From: Bacteroides faecium
GTDB taxonomy: Bacteria > Bacteroidota > Bacteroidia > Bacteroidales > Bacteroidaceae
Direction: 5' to 3'
Assembly (NCBI RefSeq): GCF_012113595.1
Contig: NZ_CP050831.1
Coordinates: forward strand, 5,580,001-5,644,000
Length of the DNA stretch: 64,000 bases
The notes under the pieces were generated by a model. The model searched no databases. It saw only the letters and a program-made list of their open reading frames with translations, and was not told where the DNA came from. Shown here in pieces: positions 48,568-57,929 of this stretch. Within the stretch, counting starts at the first letter, position 1. Every line of letters begins with the position of its first letter. The position numbers and the translations under genes were made by a program.

Positions 48568-50121
48568 TCAGGATTCAACAATCCACTTTTCGATATTGCG
48601 GGTTTCCGCACTGAAGTTTACGCCTATTTTAAAGAGTTTGCGTCCGTCCATTTCGAAAGGAAGGGCGTAATGCTTGTCGTTAATCTGTTGTAAAGCCTCT
48701 TCCGCCGTGCCGTTCAGCTTAAATTCCATTATATAGATAAACTTATCAGTCTGCAGGACGAGGTCGATGCGTCCGTCACTCGTTTTATATTCCACGTTGA
48801 CATAAAAACCAACCAGTTTAAAAACGATGAAAAGCACGTTCTCGTAATGCAATTCCTGGTCACGGATCACTTCGTAGGTAGTATCCGCAAAGAAACTCTG
48901 CAGGCGACGGAAGAAAGAGTTATAATCACCCGATTCCACTTCACGGACAAACTTCTGAATCTCAAAAGGTGACTCTACCTTATTTACATTCGCATAAAAA
49001 GGAAGTAGGAAACGGACAAACCCTTCTTCCACTTCACGGTTGGGAAAACCTAAACGATACATACCAAAACGTTCATCATATCCCTTAATAGTGAGATATC
49101 CGCTCTGATAAATCACTGGAATGGGGTTAGTGGATTCAGAGTCTATACTATTCAGAACCTGGGCATCGGTTTCTTCATGCGCCATCCGTTCCAGGTCATA
49201 ATGATGTTTTTTAAGCAATTTCACCAGATAGGTAGGCGTACCCGTCTCAAACCAATAACTGCCGAACTCCTTGCGCTTGAAAGCGTTAAGCAGGCTGAAC
49301 GGATTGTACATGCCTATTGAATTGTGAGTAAAATGATAGCCGTCATAGCACTTTCTCAGTTCCTCACAGAGTTCATCATACGTTATTCCTCGCGCTGCTG
49401 CAAATTCATGGAGTTCTGTTTCCAGATTTTCGTGGATTTCACGCTCGCTGACACCACAAATTTCGACATACTCATTCCACATTGAAATATCATCCAGGTT
49501 ATTCAAGTCACTGAATACACTGACTTTGCCAAACTTTGTTACACCGGTGAGGAATGCAAACTTTATATACCCGTCCTTCGTCTTCAAAGCTCCATAAAAT
49601 GGCTTCAAGGTATTTCGGAATTGCTTTTGGAGTTCTTCATTACCAATGGCTTGCAGCATAGGCTTGTCATACTCATCAACCAGAATAACGACACGTTGTC
49701 CGGTCTTCTCACAAGCACGCTGAATAACACCGGCAAAGCGCAGAGAAAAAGATGTCTCGGACGGACGGGTGCCGTATTGGCTTTCCCAATATTCCAGATT
49801 ATCATTCAATATTTTATCCAGACTTTCCGGCGTATCATACTTTTCGATATTAAGATCCAGATGCAGTATAGGATATTTTATCCAGTCCTTTTCCAACTTT
49901 TCCACTGCCAACCCTTCAAACAGTTCCTTTTTTCCTTGAAAGTAAGCCTCTAGGGTAGAAATGAGCAGACTCTTTCCGAAACGGCGCGGACGACTCAAGA
50001 AGTAATAACGCCCAGTCTTGACCATTTGATATACCAATGCCGTTTTATCAATATAGAAATAGCCATCCTGACGAAGGCTTTCGAAATTCTGAATACCGAT
50101 AGGATAAATTTTATTGCTCAT
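48568..50121 (-). CDS. AAA-ATPase-like / PD-(D/E)XK nuclease-domain protein, third paralogue
   Basis: 517 aa from the ATG at 50119-50121; an upstream TTG falls inside the promoter. Same plan as the tandem pair at 17.2-20.4 kb: YPIGIQNFESLRQDGYFYIDKTALVY, variant P-loop SRPRRFGKSLL, Walker B VVILVDEYDKP, and a C-terminal nuclease core GRIDLVLQ...YIMEFKL. It is clearly more divergent from those two than they are from each other. A TATCTTTG box lies at 50155-50162 (minus). It sits alone directly upstream of the rRNA promoter region. Biochemical role unproven. Confidence 0.85.
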   Translation of the reverse strand: MSNKIYPIGIQNFESLRQDGYFYIDKTALVYQMVKTGRYYFLSRPRRFGKSLLISTLEAYFQGKKELFEGLAVEKLEKDWIKYPILHLDLNIEKYDTPESLDKILNDNLEYWESQYGTRPSETSFSLRFAGVIQRACEKTGQRVVILVDEYDKPMLQAIGNEELQKQFRNTLKPFYGALKTKDGYIKFAFLTGVTKFGKVSVFSDLNNLDDISMWNEYVEICGVSEREIHENLETELHEFAAARGITYDELCEELRKCYDGYHFTHNSIGMYNPFSLLNAFKRKEFGSYWFETGTPTYLVKLLKKHHYDLERMAHEETDAQVLNSIDSESTNPIPVIYQSGYLTIKGYDERFGMYRLGFPNREVEEGFVRFLLPFYANVNKVESPFEIQKFVREVESGDYNSFFRRLQSFFADTTYEVIRDQELHYENVLFIVFKLVGFYVNVEYKTSDGRIDLVLQTDKFIYIMEFKLNGTAEEALQQINDKHYALPFEMDGRKLFKIGVNFSAETRNIEKWIVES

Positions 50122-50364
50122 AATCTCTGCTTTTATAAAAAAACACCTTTCTTGCAAAGATATATATTTTTAATAGAACTCTTCGCCATGGCAAGTTAAA
50201 AGATTCTTTTCCGTAATTCATTCTGCACATTTACCGGAAAATTCAAAGCCTGCAAAGGAAGTCTCCTCTCCAGGAGACAAATTTGAAAAATCACTTTCAT
50301 AAGTCATCTAACGGCTTGCTACCTTCATAATAGATACACTGATTAAGGAGCATAAATTTATATT

Positions 50365-50718
50365 TCATTCCCCTTCTCGTTCCTCTTTCTCTATACGTAA
50401 ACTGACAAGTTCAACCCATTTCTTTAGACCAAGATCAACGCCGCCTTTCTCTAACAGATGAAGAGCACCACCATAATGAAGGGCAGCATCTTCCCTATCA
50501 CTGTTTATCCTACAAGACAACTCGCCAAGACAATATTCGAGGCGAGCCATTTGAAGATAGTCCACTAGAGTATAATCGTCTTCTACAGACAATTCTATCA
50601 ATTCCTTTATCAACGCATATGCTTGCTCACATTGCGTATAGGTTAAATCAGAAAGAGGCTTATTCATTACAGGGTGCTGGGACAACTGAACAATGATTCG
50701 ATTAAAGTATCCGTACAT
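50365..50718 (-). CDS. Small hypothetical helical protein
   Basis: 117 aa with an ATG start, no signal peptide and no membrane helix. Amphipathic helices (YTQCEQAYALIKELIELSVEDDYTLVDYLQMARLEYCLGELSCRI) resemble TPR-like folds. Codon use and charged C-terminus (RIEKEEREGE) look like real coding sequence. I do not recognise the family. A distant promoter (TTTG 51048-51051, 20 bp, TACTTTTG 51020-51027, minus) could serve it with a leader of about 300 nt. Confidence 0.5.
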   Translation of the reverse strand: MYGYFNRIIVQLSQHPVMNKPLSDLTYTQCEQAYALIKELIELSVEDDYTLVDYLQMARLEYCLGELSCRINSDREDAALHYGGALHLLEKGGVDLGLKKWVELVSLRIEKEEREGE

Positions 50719-50721
50719 ATT

Positions 50722-51512
50722 TTAAGCAATTTACCGCATCAGTTCCCGGTGGTGCGAAGGTTTATATATAAAAAGAGAGCGCAGGAACTATCTGCTTATG
50801 TCAATCATAGGTATCCGCTAAGACCCCCAGTGAACATAAGTGATAGTCCCACGCCCAATTGAGTATATAACAAAGATATATACAAATGTGCGCGAGACCT
50901 GTCACCTATTGTCATTCACTGGTAAAAAATTAGCGGATTTTTATGATTGAATGCAACAAATAACCGTTCTCAATAAATTATCAAAAAAGCTACTTTCATC
51001 GCTCGAAAGTAAACTACGGCAAAAGTAACAATTAATTGTTTATCAAACAAACGATATTGACTAAGAAGTAAGCATTTCAAGCAAATTTATTTGATTCTTC
51101 TAAAAAATTCAGCGCCCACTAGAAATGATAAAAAAATCATTTCTCATATTCTCATAGTTTCAGAACAACTATCTACTAATCAACAATATACAGTATGAGA
51201 AATAAAATTTAATACGGCATTTCTCATAGTTATTCCATCATTTTAGCCAAAAAACAGTACATTTCTCATACGTTTATTAATCATTTCTCATAAGAAAAGT
51301 AACACTTCTGAAACGAAAAAATCATTAAACAGTAACATATTTCAAGGTAAACATGAAGTCATGCACCGCTTAATTACATCTTATCAAGCGATACTTTACA
51401 ACACACAAAGCAGACATCAAGAGGTCATCCTACTAATATCCGGACATCTTTCCTTAGGCAACTATATATCTTCCCTTAGTCATTGCCAAAGGCTCACTAT
51501 TGTAAACAAATA
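50722..51512. other. Gene-free region with repeated TTTCTCATA motifs
   Basis: No convincing gene in about 790 bp. It holds the minus-strand promoter at 51020-51051, an ACTTTC/GAAAGT hairpin near 50991-51010, and a cluster of CATTTCTCATA words described separately. Confidence 0.5.
51138..51292. repeat. Cluster of CATTTCTCATA motifs
   Basis: CATTTCTCATA occurs at 51138, 51218, 51260 and 51282, its reverse complement core TATGAGAAAT at 51194, and a partial TTCTCATAG at 51149: six related words in 155 bp. The spacing is irregular, so this is not a CRISPR. A set of binding sites is the simplest reading. Confidence 0.7.
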
Positions 51513-51520
51513 GGCTAACA
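51513..51520 (+). repeat. IS66 target-site duplication, left
   Basis: GGCTAACA directly before the left inverted repeat; the same 8 bp follow the right end at 53892-53899. Confidence 0.92.
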
Positions 51521-51543
51521 GTAAGTATTCGGCCTTGTGCGTG

Positions 51544-51574
51544 TTTGTTTCCCTTGTTTTCCTTCCTACCTTTG
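51544..51574 (+). promoter_or_regulatory. IS66 internal promoter
   Basis: TTTG (51544-51547), 19 bp, TACCTTTG (51567-51574) directly inside the left end, 26 bp before the first gene. Confidence 0.75.
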
Positions 51575-51600
51575 TGACTTCATAATTATCTTACTCCATT

Positions 51601-52110
51601 ATGTGTTCAGTCTTAGTATTTTCTAATGAAAGTGAAAAGCTGCGTAGTCTCTTGTCTGAGTCTAATCATTTTGATTCTGTTCTTTTCATATTTGATGGTG
51701 GTCGTCGTTATAAAGTATCGGCTTCCAGTCTTGGTATCCATTCCCCTCAGGACCTACTTCTCCCTTTAGGTCTTGGTCTTTTCCGTAGCAGTCCTTTCTG
51801 GTCTTATTACCTTTATCCCCAAGGTTGTAATTTCCATAAAGGAATTGACGGTCTTTGTGGTGAGGTCATCCGGCACACGGGTTCTTACGTGTCAGAGCAG
51901 AGCTGCCATATTTTTCTTGACCGTTCCCGTAGCAGGTTGCATATCCTTTATCGGTGCGACGATGAATACCGTCTGGAATGCCGTCGTCTGAACCACGGTT
52001 CTTTCCTCTTGAAAAAGGACGAACGGAAGAGGGATTTTCTTCAAATTTCCTGGAATCGCCTGAATGAGCTGCTTACTGTTAAAAAGTATCGGAAAACAGT
52101 TGAAAAGTAA
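51601..52110 (+). CDS. IS66 TnpB-like accessory protein, with N-terminal extension
   Basis: 169 aa. The part from about residue 70 onward is IS66 Orf2-like: YLYPQGCNFHKGIDGLCGEVI, FLDRSRSRLHILYRCDDEYRLECRRLNHGSF. Typical TnpB proteins are about 115 aa and begin close to the first of these motifs. Here about 60 residues (SEKLRSLLSESNHFDSVLFIFDGG…) precede it. This could be a fused TnpA-like part or a longer natural form. The downstream transposase starts 70 bp later. Confidence 0.8.
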   Translation: MCSVLVFSNESEKLRSLLSESNHFDSVLFIFDGGRRYKVSASSLGIHSPQDLLLPLGLGLFRSSPFWSYYLYPQGCNFHKGIDGLCGEVIRHTGSYVSEQSCHIFLDRSRSRLHILYRCDDEYRLECRRLNHGSFLLKKDERKRDFLQISWNRLNELLTVKKYRKTVEK

Positions 52111-52179
52111 TCTCCCGTCCTATAAGCCGTACAGCTTTATTTTGATAACTTTGCCACATAATAAAAAAGTGGATATACA

Positions 52180-53793
52180 GTGAAAGAACCAGTCATTACC
52201 CTTACTTTGGAAGAGTACGAAGAGTTGCGCAAGGAACGTGAACGTCTTGAAAAGGAGCATGCGGAACTTCAGAGAAAATACGAAGCCTCTTTGCAGGAGT
52301 ATTCCCGCCAGGCCGGGGAAATCTCAGCCTGTACAGCCGTCATAGCTGACTTGAGATGGAAATTGGCTGACTTGACACGCCGTTTATGGGGTAAATCCAG
52401 TGAAAAACGTCATCTTCCCGAAGATGCCAGCCAATTGAGCATCTGTTTCGAATCCCCGTCCGATGTCAATGACCCGGTAGCGGAAGAACAGAAAATAGCT
52501 GAGAAATCTGTCAAATCGGAGAATGGTTACAACCGTTTCCGTAAGAGCTTCACCCAAAAGATTACTCCCCACGCCCGTAAGCCCATCGACCCGTCCCTTC
52601 CCCGTGAGGAAATCATCATTCCCATGCCGGAAGGTCTTTCCCTGGAGGGAGCGACAAAGCTGGGGGAGGAAGTGAGCGAACAATATGCCGTCAGCCCTGC
52701 GCGATTCTATGTGAGACGCATCATCCGCCCTAAATACCGACTTGCCGACGGTCGTATCATGACTGCTCCCATGCCCGTAATGGCACACCCTCACAGCAAT
52801 GCGTCGGAAAGTATACTGTCCCACATTGCTACCGCCAAATATTACGATCATCTGCCTCTGCACAGACAGCTGGACATTTTTGAGCGTGAAGGCATCCATC
52901 TGAGTCCTTCCACCGTAAGTAACTGGATGATGGCCGCCGCACAGCGTCTGGAGCCGGTCTATAATGAGCTTCGTGAACTGGTCAAGGACAGTTATTACGT
53001 CATGGCCGATGAGACGCCCCATCCCGTACTTGAAAGCGACCGTCCCGGTGCCCTTCACCGCGGGTATATGTGGAACTTCTATCTGCCCCGGTTCCATACC
53101 CCCTTCTTTGAATATCACAAGGGACGTGGCAGCAGTGGAATAGACACACTGCTGGCAGGACAGGTCCGGGTGGTACAGAGTGACGGTTTTGCAGTATATG
53201 ACGAGTTCGACACGCTACCCGGAAAGTTGCACCTGTGCTGCTGGGCACACGTCAGGCGCAAGTTTGTGGAAGCGGAAGGAAATGACCCTCCCAGAGCAAG
53301 GCATGCACTTGAACAAATAGGCAGACTGTATGCTGTGGAGGAGAAAATCAGCATAGAACATCTGGAAGGCGGGGCTGTAGTAAAGCTTCGCCGGGAAGAA
53401 TCGTACCCTATTATCAAAGGACTGGAAAAATGGTGCAAGGAGGAATATGAACATACGGTTGAGAAATCGCCTATTGCCAAGGCCATATTCTATATGTACA
53501 CACGATTTGAACAACTGTCCGGATATGTCAACGATGCACAATTCTGCATTGACAATAATCCGGTGGAGCGTTCTATAAGACCATTGACTTTGAACAGAAA
53601 AAACACTCTTTTCTCCGGTTCACATGAGGCGGCACATGCAGCGGCAATATTCTTTTCACTGATGGGATGTTGCAGGGAAAATAAGGTGAACCCAAAACTA
53701 TGGATGCAGGACGTGTTGATCAGGGTACAGGAGAAAGAAAGAGAAGAGAAAAACGACTACTCCGATTTACTGCCATTTAATTGGAAAGGATAA
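52180..53793 (+). CDS. IS66 transposase TnpC (DDE)
   Basis: 537 aa, GTG start. N-terminal coiled coil (EEYEELRKERERLEKEHAELQRKYE), a zinc-ribbon-like/helix-turn-helix region, then the DDE core: ADETPHPVLE, VVQSDGFAVYDEF and DNNPVERSIRP as the acidic triad, ending in the IS66 C-terminal domain (LWMQDVLIRVQ). A TAACTTTG box at 52146-52153 may add a second promoter. Appears complete. Confidence 0.94.
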   Translation: MKEPVITLTLEEYEELRKERERLEKEHAELQRKYEASLQEYSRQAGEISACTAVIADLRWKLADLTRRLWGKSSEKRHLPEDASQLSICFESPSDVNDPVAEEQKIAEKSVKSENGYNRFRKSFTQKITPHARKPIDPSLPREEIIIPMPEGLSLEGATKLGEEVSEQYAVSPARFYVRRIIRPKYRLADGRIMTAPMPVMAHPHSNASESILSHIATAKYYDHLPLHRQLDIFEREGIHLSPSTVSNWMMAAAQRLEPVYNELRELVKDSYYVMADETPHPVLESDRPGALHRGYMWNFYLPRFHTPFFEYHKGRGSSGIDTLLAGQVRVVQSDGFAVYDEFDTLPGKLHLCCWAHVRRKFVEAEGNDPPRARHALEQIGRLYAVEEKISIEHLEGGAVVKLRREESYPIIKGLEKWCKEEYEHTVEKSPIAKAIFYMYTRFEQLSGYVNDAQFCIDNNPVERSIRPLTLNRKNTLFSGSHEAAHAAAIFFSLMGCCRENKVNPKLWMQDVLIRVQEKEREEKNDYSDLLPFNWKG

Positions 53794-53811
53794 ACAAGAT
53801 AATTTAGTAAA

Positions 53812-53852
53812 GTCAAAAGCCAGACGAAGTATGTCTGGCTTTTGACTTTATT
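53812..53852 (+). terminator. Hairpin at the right end of the IS
   Basis: aaagtcaaaagccagac and gtctggcttttgacttt form a perfect 17 bp stem with a 7-nt loop, just after tnpC. It can stop transcription in both directions. Confidence 0.85.
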
Positions 53853-53899
53853 ATAGCTTGGAGAGAAATACGCAAAAGGCCGAATGCTTACGGCTAACA

Positions 53900-54378
53900 G
53901 CCGTAAATAGATATATCCATATATGTGAATAAATAAGCTCACATCTGTGAGCCCTTATACATGATTAAGGGAAAACATAAGAATACCAAAGGATTGACAT
54001 ATAGTATATAAGGAGTTAACGTATGATACATAGGAGAAAAAAGGATAAAAACAGCTACTTGAAACCGAAACAAACATAAAATTATAGGCTATTCGAAGCA
54101 AATAAAGCACAAAAAGCAGTCGACATGGAATATGTTGACTTATCACAAAAAATACATATCATACTGATTATAAATATATTATATATTAAAAGTAAAAATT
54201 CAGAATGAGAGTAAAAGTTAGTATCAGGGAGAGATAAAGCCCTGCTCCCATAGCTGAAACCACGATAAACAAAGGGATTCAAACGATTTATGAGAGTATG
54301 AGGGTAAAACTCTACAAAACTTTTTTCGGGAAACGCTAATTCAAGTTATAAGCCAAACAGTTGCTTGTTCAAATATGC
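53900..54378. other. Gene-free AT-rich region after the IS
   Basis: No convincing gene. A small palindrome gctcacatctgtgagc (53937-53952) lies near the insertion point. Confidence 0.5.
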
Positions 54379-55386
54379 CTATTTAAAACGCACGGAAGAC
54401 ATAAGAGCATTCATTATATTTTCAGTCTCCTCTGTTGTGGAATACAAAGAAGCGATGCATGCCTTACCCGTTTCAGGACTGAACAATATAGAGAATTGCC
54501 AGATTAACGATGGACGAGTTTCATATTTCACAGATTGCATACGCATAATGCTTCCATTTATCACTTCTTTATGTGTATCAAGCACTGAGAAATCGTAACC
54601 ATCCAATTCTGTATCACGCCATGAATCAACACACTCTTTGAAATATTCTTCACCTGTATTAGTATCATAAACCCCAATCACGGTTCCCCATATGCTATCA
54701 CCCATTACAAGAGTATGATACACATTATCAAGTGTATCTGTCTTTTCACAAAGGGCATTTTCTGGTGCACAGAAAACAACAGTACCATCACTATACTCAC
54801 CATATCCCAAGGATACATCCATCGGGGTAGAGACACTACCCAAATAAGCTAACAATAAAATCCCCCATAGAATTACAGGAGTTAACACTAAAGAGCCGAC
54901 TATATATTTATCCCTACCTAAGATTTTCCGTTCTTCTTTGGGAAACAAATCAGAAACTTGCTCCGACAAACAGAGATAAACAAACCAAATAACCCCCAAA
55001 ATCAAAGCTCGTACAATCTGTGAAAGACTTCCTAAGCCATAATCATCATAATCACCACCTAATAATTGTAAGACATTGGAAAGGAAAATCACGACTAGAT
55101 AACTTTTCCCTAAGAAAACCGCGTTCGAACGCTTATGGAGAAAAGCTAGTATGGTATAAATAGCCAATCCGGCAATTCCCAAAGTGTAAGCAATATCAAT
55201 TAATGCTATAAAATAGGTCAAGAAAGCTCCTGCTCCCGTATCATAAGCATCTAAGGAAAAATTAGCAATCGAAACAACAACAGTTATTGCCGCACCGAAA
55301 CCTACAACAAAAAGAAAAAATGAAAGCCAGCCATGAACTTGTCTGTCTTTTTGCGGTGTCAAAGGAGTAAGATTTTGTGTGTTCAT
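54379..55386 (-). CDS. DUF2569-like membrane protein
   Basis: 335 aa. Four membrane helices in the N-terminal half (GWLSFFLFVVGFGAAITVVV, YFIALIDIAYTLGIAGLAIY, SYLVVIFLSNVLQLL, IVRALILGVIWFVYLCLSEQV) fit DUF2569. A fifth (YIVGSLVLTPVILWGILLLAYLG, about 168-190) precedes an extracytoplasmic C-terminal domain of about 140 residues (SDGTVVFCAPENAL...). Function unknown. The next gene on the same strand upstream is the clostripain lipoprotein, 22 bp away, so they may be co-expressed. Confidence 0.7.
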   Translation of the reverse strand: MNTQNLTPLTPQKDRQVHGWLSFFLFVVGFGAAITVVVSIANFSLDAYDTGAGAFLTYFIALIDIAYTLGIAGLAIYTILAFLHKRSNAVFLGKSYLVVIFLSNVLQLLGGDYDDYGLGSLSQIVRALILGVIWFVYLCLSEQVSDLFPKEERKILGRDKYIVGSLVLTPVILWGILLLAYLGSVSTPMDVSLGYGEYSDGTVVFCAPENALCEKTDTLDNVYHTLVMGDSIWGTVIGVYDTNTGEEYFKECVDSWRDTELDGYDFSVLDTHKEVINGSIMRMQSVKYETRPSLIWQFSILFSPETGKACIASLYSTTEETENIMNALMSSVRFK

Positions 55387-55408
55387 AGTAAAATATTATT
55401 CAATTCAG

Positions 55409-56611
55409 TTACCAACCTGTTTCATTCCATCCGGCAGCGGAGTACCATTGTAGCGATTGGCGATAAAAAGGATTCACCGCATTCTCATTGGACGCACGAA
55501 ATATATAAGTAGAAAGCCCGGCAGCACCACTCATAGAAAAACTGCCAACATAACTTGAATAATTATTTGGAGTCGTTTTCCAATAAGGAACAGCAGCGTC
55601 ATAAGCTGATTTCCAAGCAGCATATTCATCTGATTCACTACCTAAAGAGCGTATTAGTCCATCAAAATCATAGTAATATTTAGTCGAATACCGGCAATCA
55701 TAACAAAGTATATTTGATACAGCTATTGGTTGCCTGTCTTTAATATATTTCGGAATAATTTCATAAGTACTATTAGCCAACTGCTCCAACATGGAAGTAT
55801 TGACAACAGAAACCGAGACTCCTGCAGTCCAAGGGTCGCCTAAATCCCAACCACGTGGCAAATCTCCGGTATAAAGATTCTCGTCCGCATAAAATTCAAA
55901 ATAAGCCTTTCCGATTCCCACCGCTGTTGTTGTGTTAGAAAGCATAGCCGGAATTACCTTTTGGTAAGGCGCGCCCGGCGCCGGTATCTCTGTCGGAGAA
56001 CCTATAATATAATTTGCATACTCTTTCAACTCATAAAGAACTTCAACTGATTGCATAAAACATGCATCGAAAAGAATAAAATCCAAATGAGGAGCAACAG
56101 ACAGCACCTCACGTAAATCAGAAATATTCATCCTATAATCTTTTCCGCCCGTATCTTGTCCCCACCAGCGGGTTTTAGGATTTTCATATTCAAGCCAGCC
56201 TTCTCCATGTGACCACAAAACCATTCCATAACTTTGAGCAGGATATGCTGAAAATGCCGTATTTATAACTTCTTTCATATTAGAAGCATCCACAGAATTT
56301 CGTCCTTCATATGCAGCAATCACATCTTGCACAACATTACCTTTTTTGTCCTTTTTCAGTCTGACCAATTTCGGGCTTGAACCATTATCAATATAAACCA
56401 ATAAATTATAGGATTTATCATCTACACACCGCATACCTTCAGTCATCTCAGCCATATCTTCTGTCGCAAAGGAACGAAGAGAATTATCACCTGCTATATA
56501 AACCAAAACCGTACGCAACTGCTCTCCCCGTTTCTCATCTTCATCATTATTACAAGCAGATAAAAAAGCCACCAAGCATACAAACAGTGATAATATTTTA
56601 ATCTTTTTCAT
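55409..56611 (-). CDS. Clostripain-family (C11) cysteine peptidase lipoprotein
   Basis: 400 aa from the ATG at 56609-56611. Lipobox LSAC (Cys about 20). The C11 core is clear: TVLVYIAGDNSLRSFATEDMAEM, the catalytic His in GMVLWSHGEGW and the catalytic Cys in DFILFDACFMQSVEV. It should be a surface or periplasmic endopeptidase, possibly Arg-specific like clostripain. A TATCTTTG box lies at 56634-56641 (minus). Confidence 0.9.
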   Translation of the reverse strand: MKKIKILSLFVCLVAFLSACNNDEDEKRGEQLRTVLVYIAGDNSLRSFATEDMAEMTEGMRCVDDKSYNLLVYIDNGSSPKLVRLKKDKKGNVVQDVIAAYEGRNSVDASNMKEVINTAFSAYPAQSYGMVLWSHGEGWLEYENPKTRWWGQDTGGKDYRMNISDLREVLSVAPHLDFILFDACFMQSVEVLYELKEYANYIIGSPTEIPAPGAPYQKVIPAMLSNTTTAVGIGKAYFEFYADENLYTGDLPRGWDLGDPWTAGVSVSVVNTSMLEQLANSTYEIIPKYIKDRQPIAVSNILCYDCRYSTKYYYDFDGLIRSLGSESDEYAAWKSAYDAAVPYWKTTPNNYSSYVGSFSMSGAAGLSTYIFRASNENAVNPFYRQSLQWYSAAGWNETGW

Positions 56612-56693
56612 AATATCTTCATGTTTAACGGGACAAAGATAAAAAAATAAGAGATGCAAAACTGCATCTCTTATCATATTAACAATTCAATTA

Positions 56694-57095
56694 TTACTCT
56701 TCCGGTTTCGTAAAGCGGAACTTTTCACCATCAATCCGCGATACCGTCATTCTATTATTCCGCTTATATTTATTCAGAATCTTCGTTGCTTCCTTCTCCA
56801 GCTTCTTCCTGTTTTCGGAGAAGTAAATCATGCAAGTACTATTCTGCTGCAATTGATTATCTTCCAAGAAATTCTTCAACTGATAACTATACAATTCACG
56901 GTGAGCCAGGAAACCTTCCTTGCTAACTTTTGCACTGTCCAATACCTGAATATCCGTGAAATAAACTACCGAATCAGTAAATGAAGCAGAGATTCCAAAA
57001 GCATAAACGGGTTTGGAATGGTCTTTTTTCAAGGAAAAAGCGGAGCACATGGTAAACACAAGTGCGATGGCAAATAGTATTTTTACGTATTTCAT
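56694..57095 (-). CDS. Small secreted hypothetical protein
   Basis: 133 aa from the ATG at 57093-57095. Signal peptide (KILFAIALVFTMCSAFS). The mature part has strands VYAFGISASFTDSVVYFTDIQ, then a basic helical region (ENRKKLEKEATKILNKYKRNNR). No family recognised. A TACCTTTG box lies at 57117-57124 (minus), 21 bp upstream. Confidence 0.65.
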   Translation of the reverse strand: MKYVKILFAIALVFTMCSAFSLKKDHSKPVYAFGISASFTDSVVYFTDIQVLDSAKVSKEGFLAHRELYSYQLKNFLEDNQLQQNSTCMIYFSENRKKLEKEATKILNKYKRNNRMTVSRIDGEKFRFTKPEE

Positions 57096-57172
57096 ATCAT
57101 ATAATTTTAATTGTGGCAAAGGTAACAAAAAAGAGGAAACAACCTCTATTTATCTTGAAGAAATAGCATTTC

Positions 57173-57793
57173 TTAGTCATAGACCCATAAGAGCACAGGC
57201 TTCTTTTCGGTCTTGAGCAATGCATCGACTTTCCGCATTATATTATCGGAGATTACAGGGCATCCCTGGCTGATACCTAACGGAAGATGCATCGGATAAA
57301 CTTCCGTTTCGGGCATAGGGGAATAAGAATGAAGGACGATGATCCGCTTGAAAGCATTGTCATTCGTCGCTTCCAATCCGTGCAACTTGTAATGCACATT
57401 GATTCCCCACTTACTGTACGAACGTATTCCTACCTTATACTTTCCCAAAGAAGAGCAATAGCTCCCTTCCACATTACTGAAAACAGGTTTGGAAACCGTA
57501 CTGTTCTTACCGTATCCATGCGCGCACAGACTGGCATATTTGATAGAATCCCCTTTCATATCCCAGACAAAGAACCGCCTTCTTCCCGAATGAATGCCAA
57601 AATCCACCAGGAAGCAGTAATTCGTATTATATCCGTTTTTCGAGCAATAAGCCTTTGCCGCCTGCGCCTTTTCCCGCAAGCGTTGTTCGGTTTTTGCAGG
57701 CACGACAGTCTTGGAGGCAGTACATCTTCCGTACGCCATCCACCCCACGCCCATGACGATAAGAATAGAGAGGATTAAAATAAACTTCTTCAT
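57173..57793 (-). CDS. L,D-transpeptidase-like (YkuD_2-type) exported protein
   Basis: 206 aa. N-terminal signal anchor (KFILILSILIVMGVGWMAYG). The C-terminal half carries the YkuD-type catalytic set: HSYSPMPETEVYPMHLPLG followed by ISQGCPVIS, with the nucleophile Cys in the SxGC position. Such proteins cross-link peptidoglycan or attach proteins to it; many in this subgroup are untested. Periplasmic. Confidence 0.82.
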   Translation of the reverse strand: MKKFILILSILIVMGVGWMAYGRCTASKTVVPAKTEQRLREKAQAAKAYCSKNGYNTNYCFLVDFGIHSGRRRFFVWDMKGDSIKYASLCAHGYGKNSTVSKPVFSNVEGSYCSSLGKYKVGIRSYSKWGINVHYKLHGLEATNDNAFKRIIVLHSYSPMPETEVYPMHLPLGISQGCPVISDNIMRKVDALLKTEKKPVLLWVYD

Positions 57794-57929
57794 TGGGTCA
57801 ACACAGCATTAAGATAAAAACAACAGAACGGTTATCAAATAAAAAGTCGCATAAGTACATTCTTCGATATGAAAAGTGCGACTTATGCGACTCAAATTCT
57901 TTTTTCTTTCAGAAACTGATATTTCTTAC

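Larger units (their letters stand above)
51521..53891 (+). mobile_element. IS66-family insertion sequence, intact
   Basis: 2371 bp bounded by imperfect inverted repeats, left gtaagtattcggccttgtgc and right (complement) gtaagcattcggccttttgc. The GTAAG start and 8 bp duplication GGCTAACA on both sides are IS66 hallmarks. It carries a TnpB-like gene, a full TnpC transposase and a strong hairpin near the right end. The exact duplication suggests recent insertion into a non-coding region. Confidence 0.95.

Noticed and set aside
51138..51292. CRISPR-like array
   Set aside because: Repeat words are only 11 bp, irregularly spaced and partly inverted; no cas gene is present in the window.
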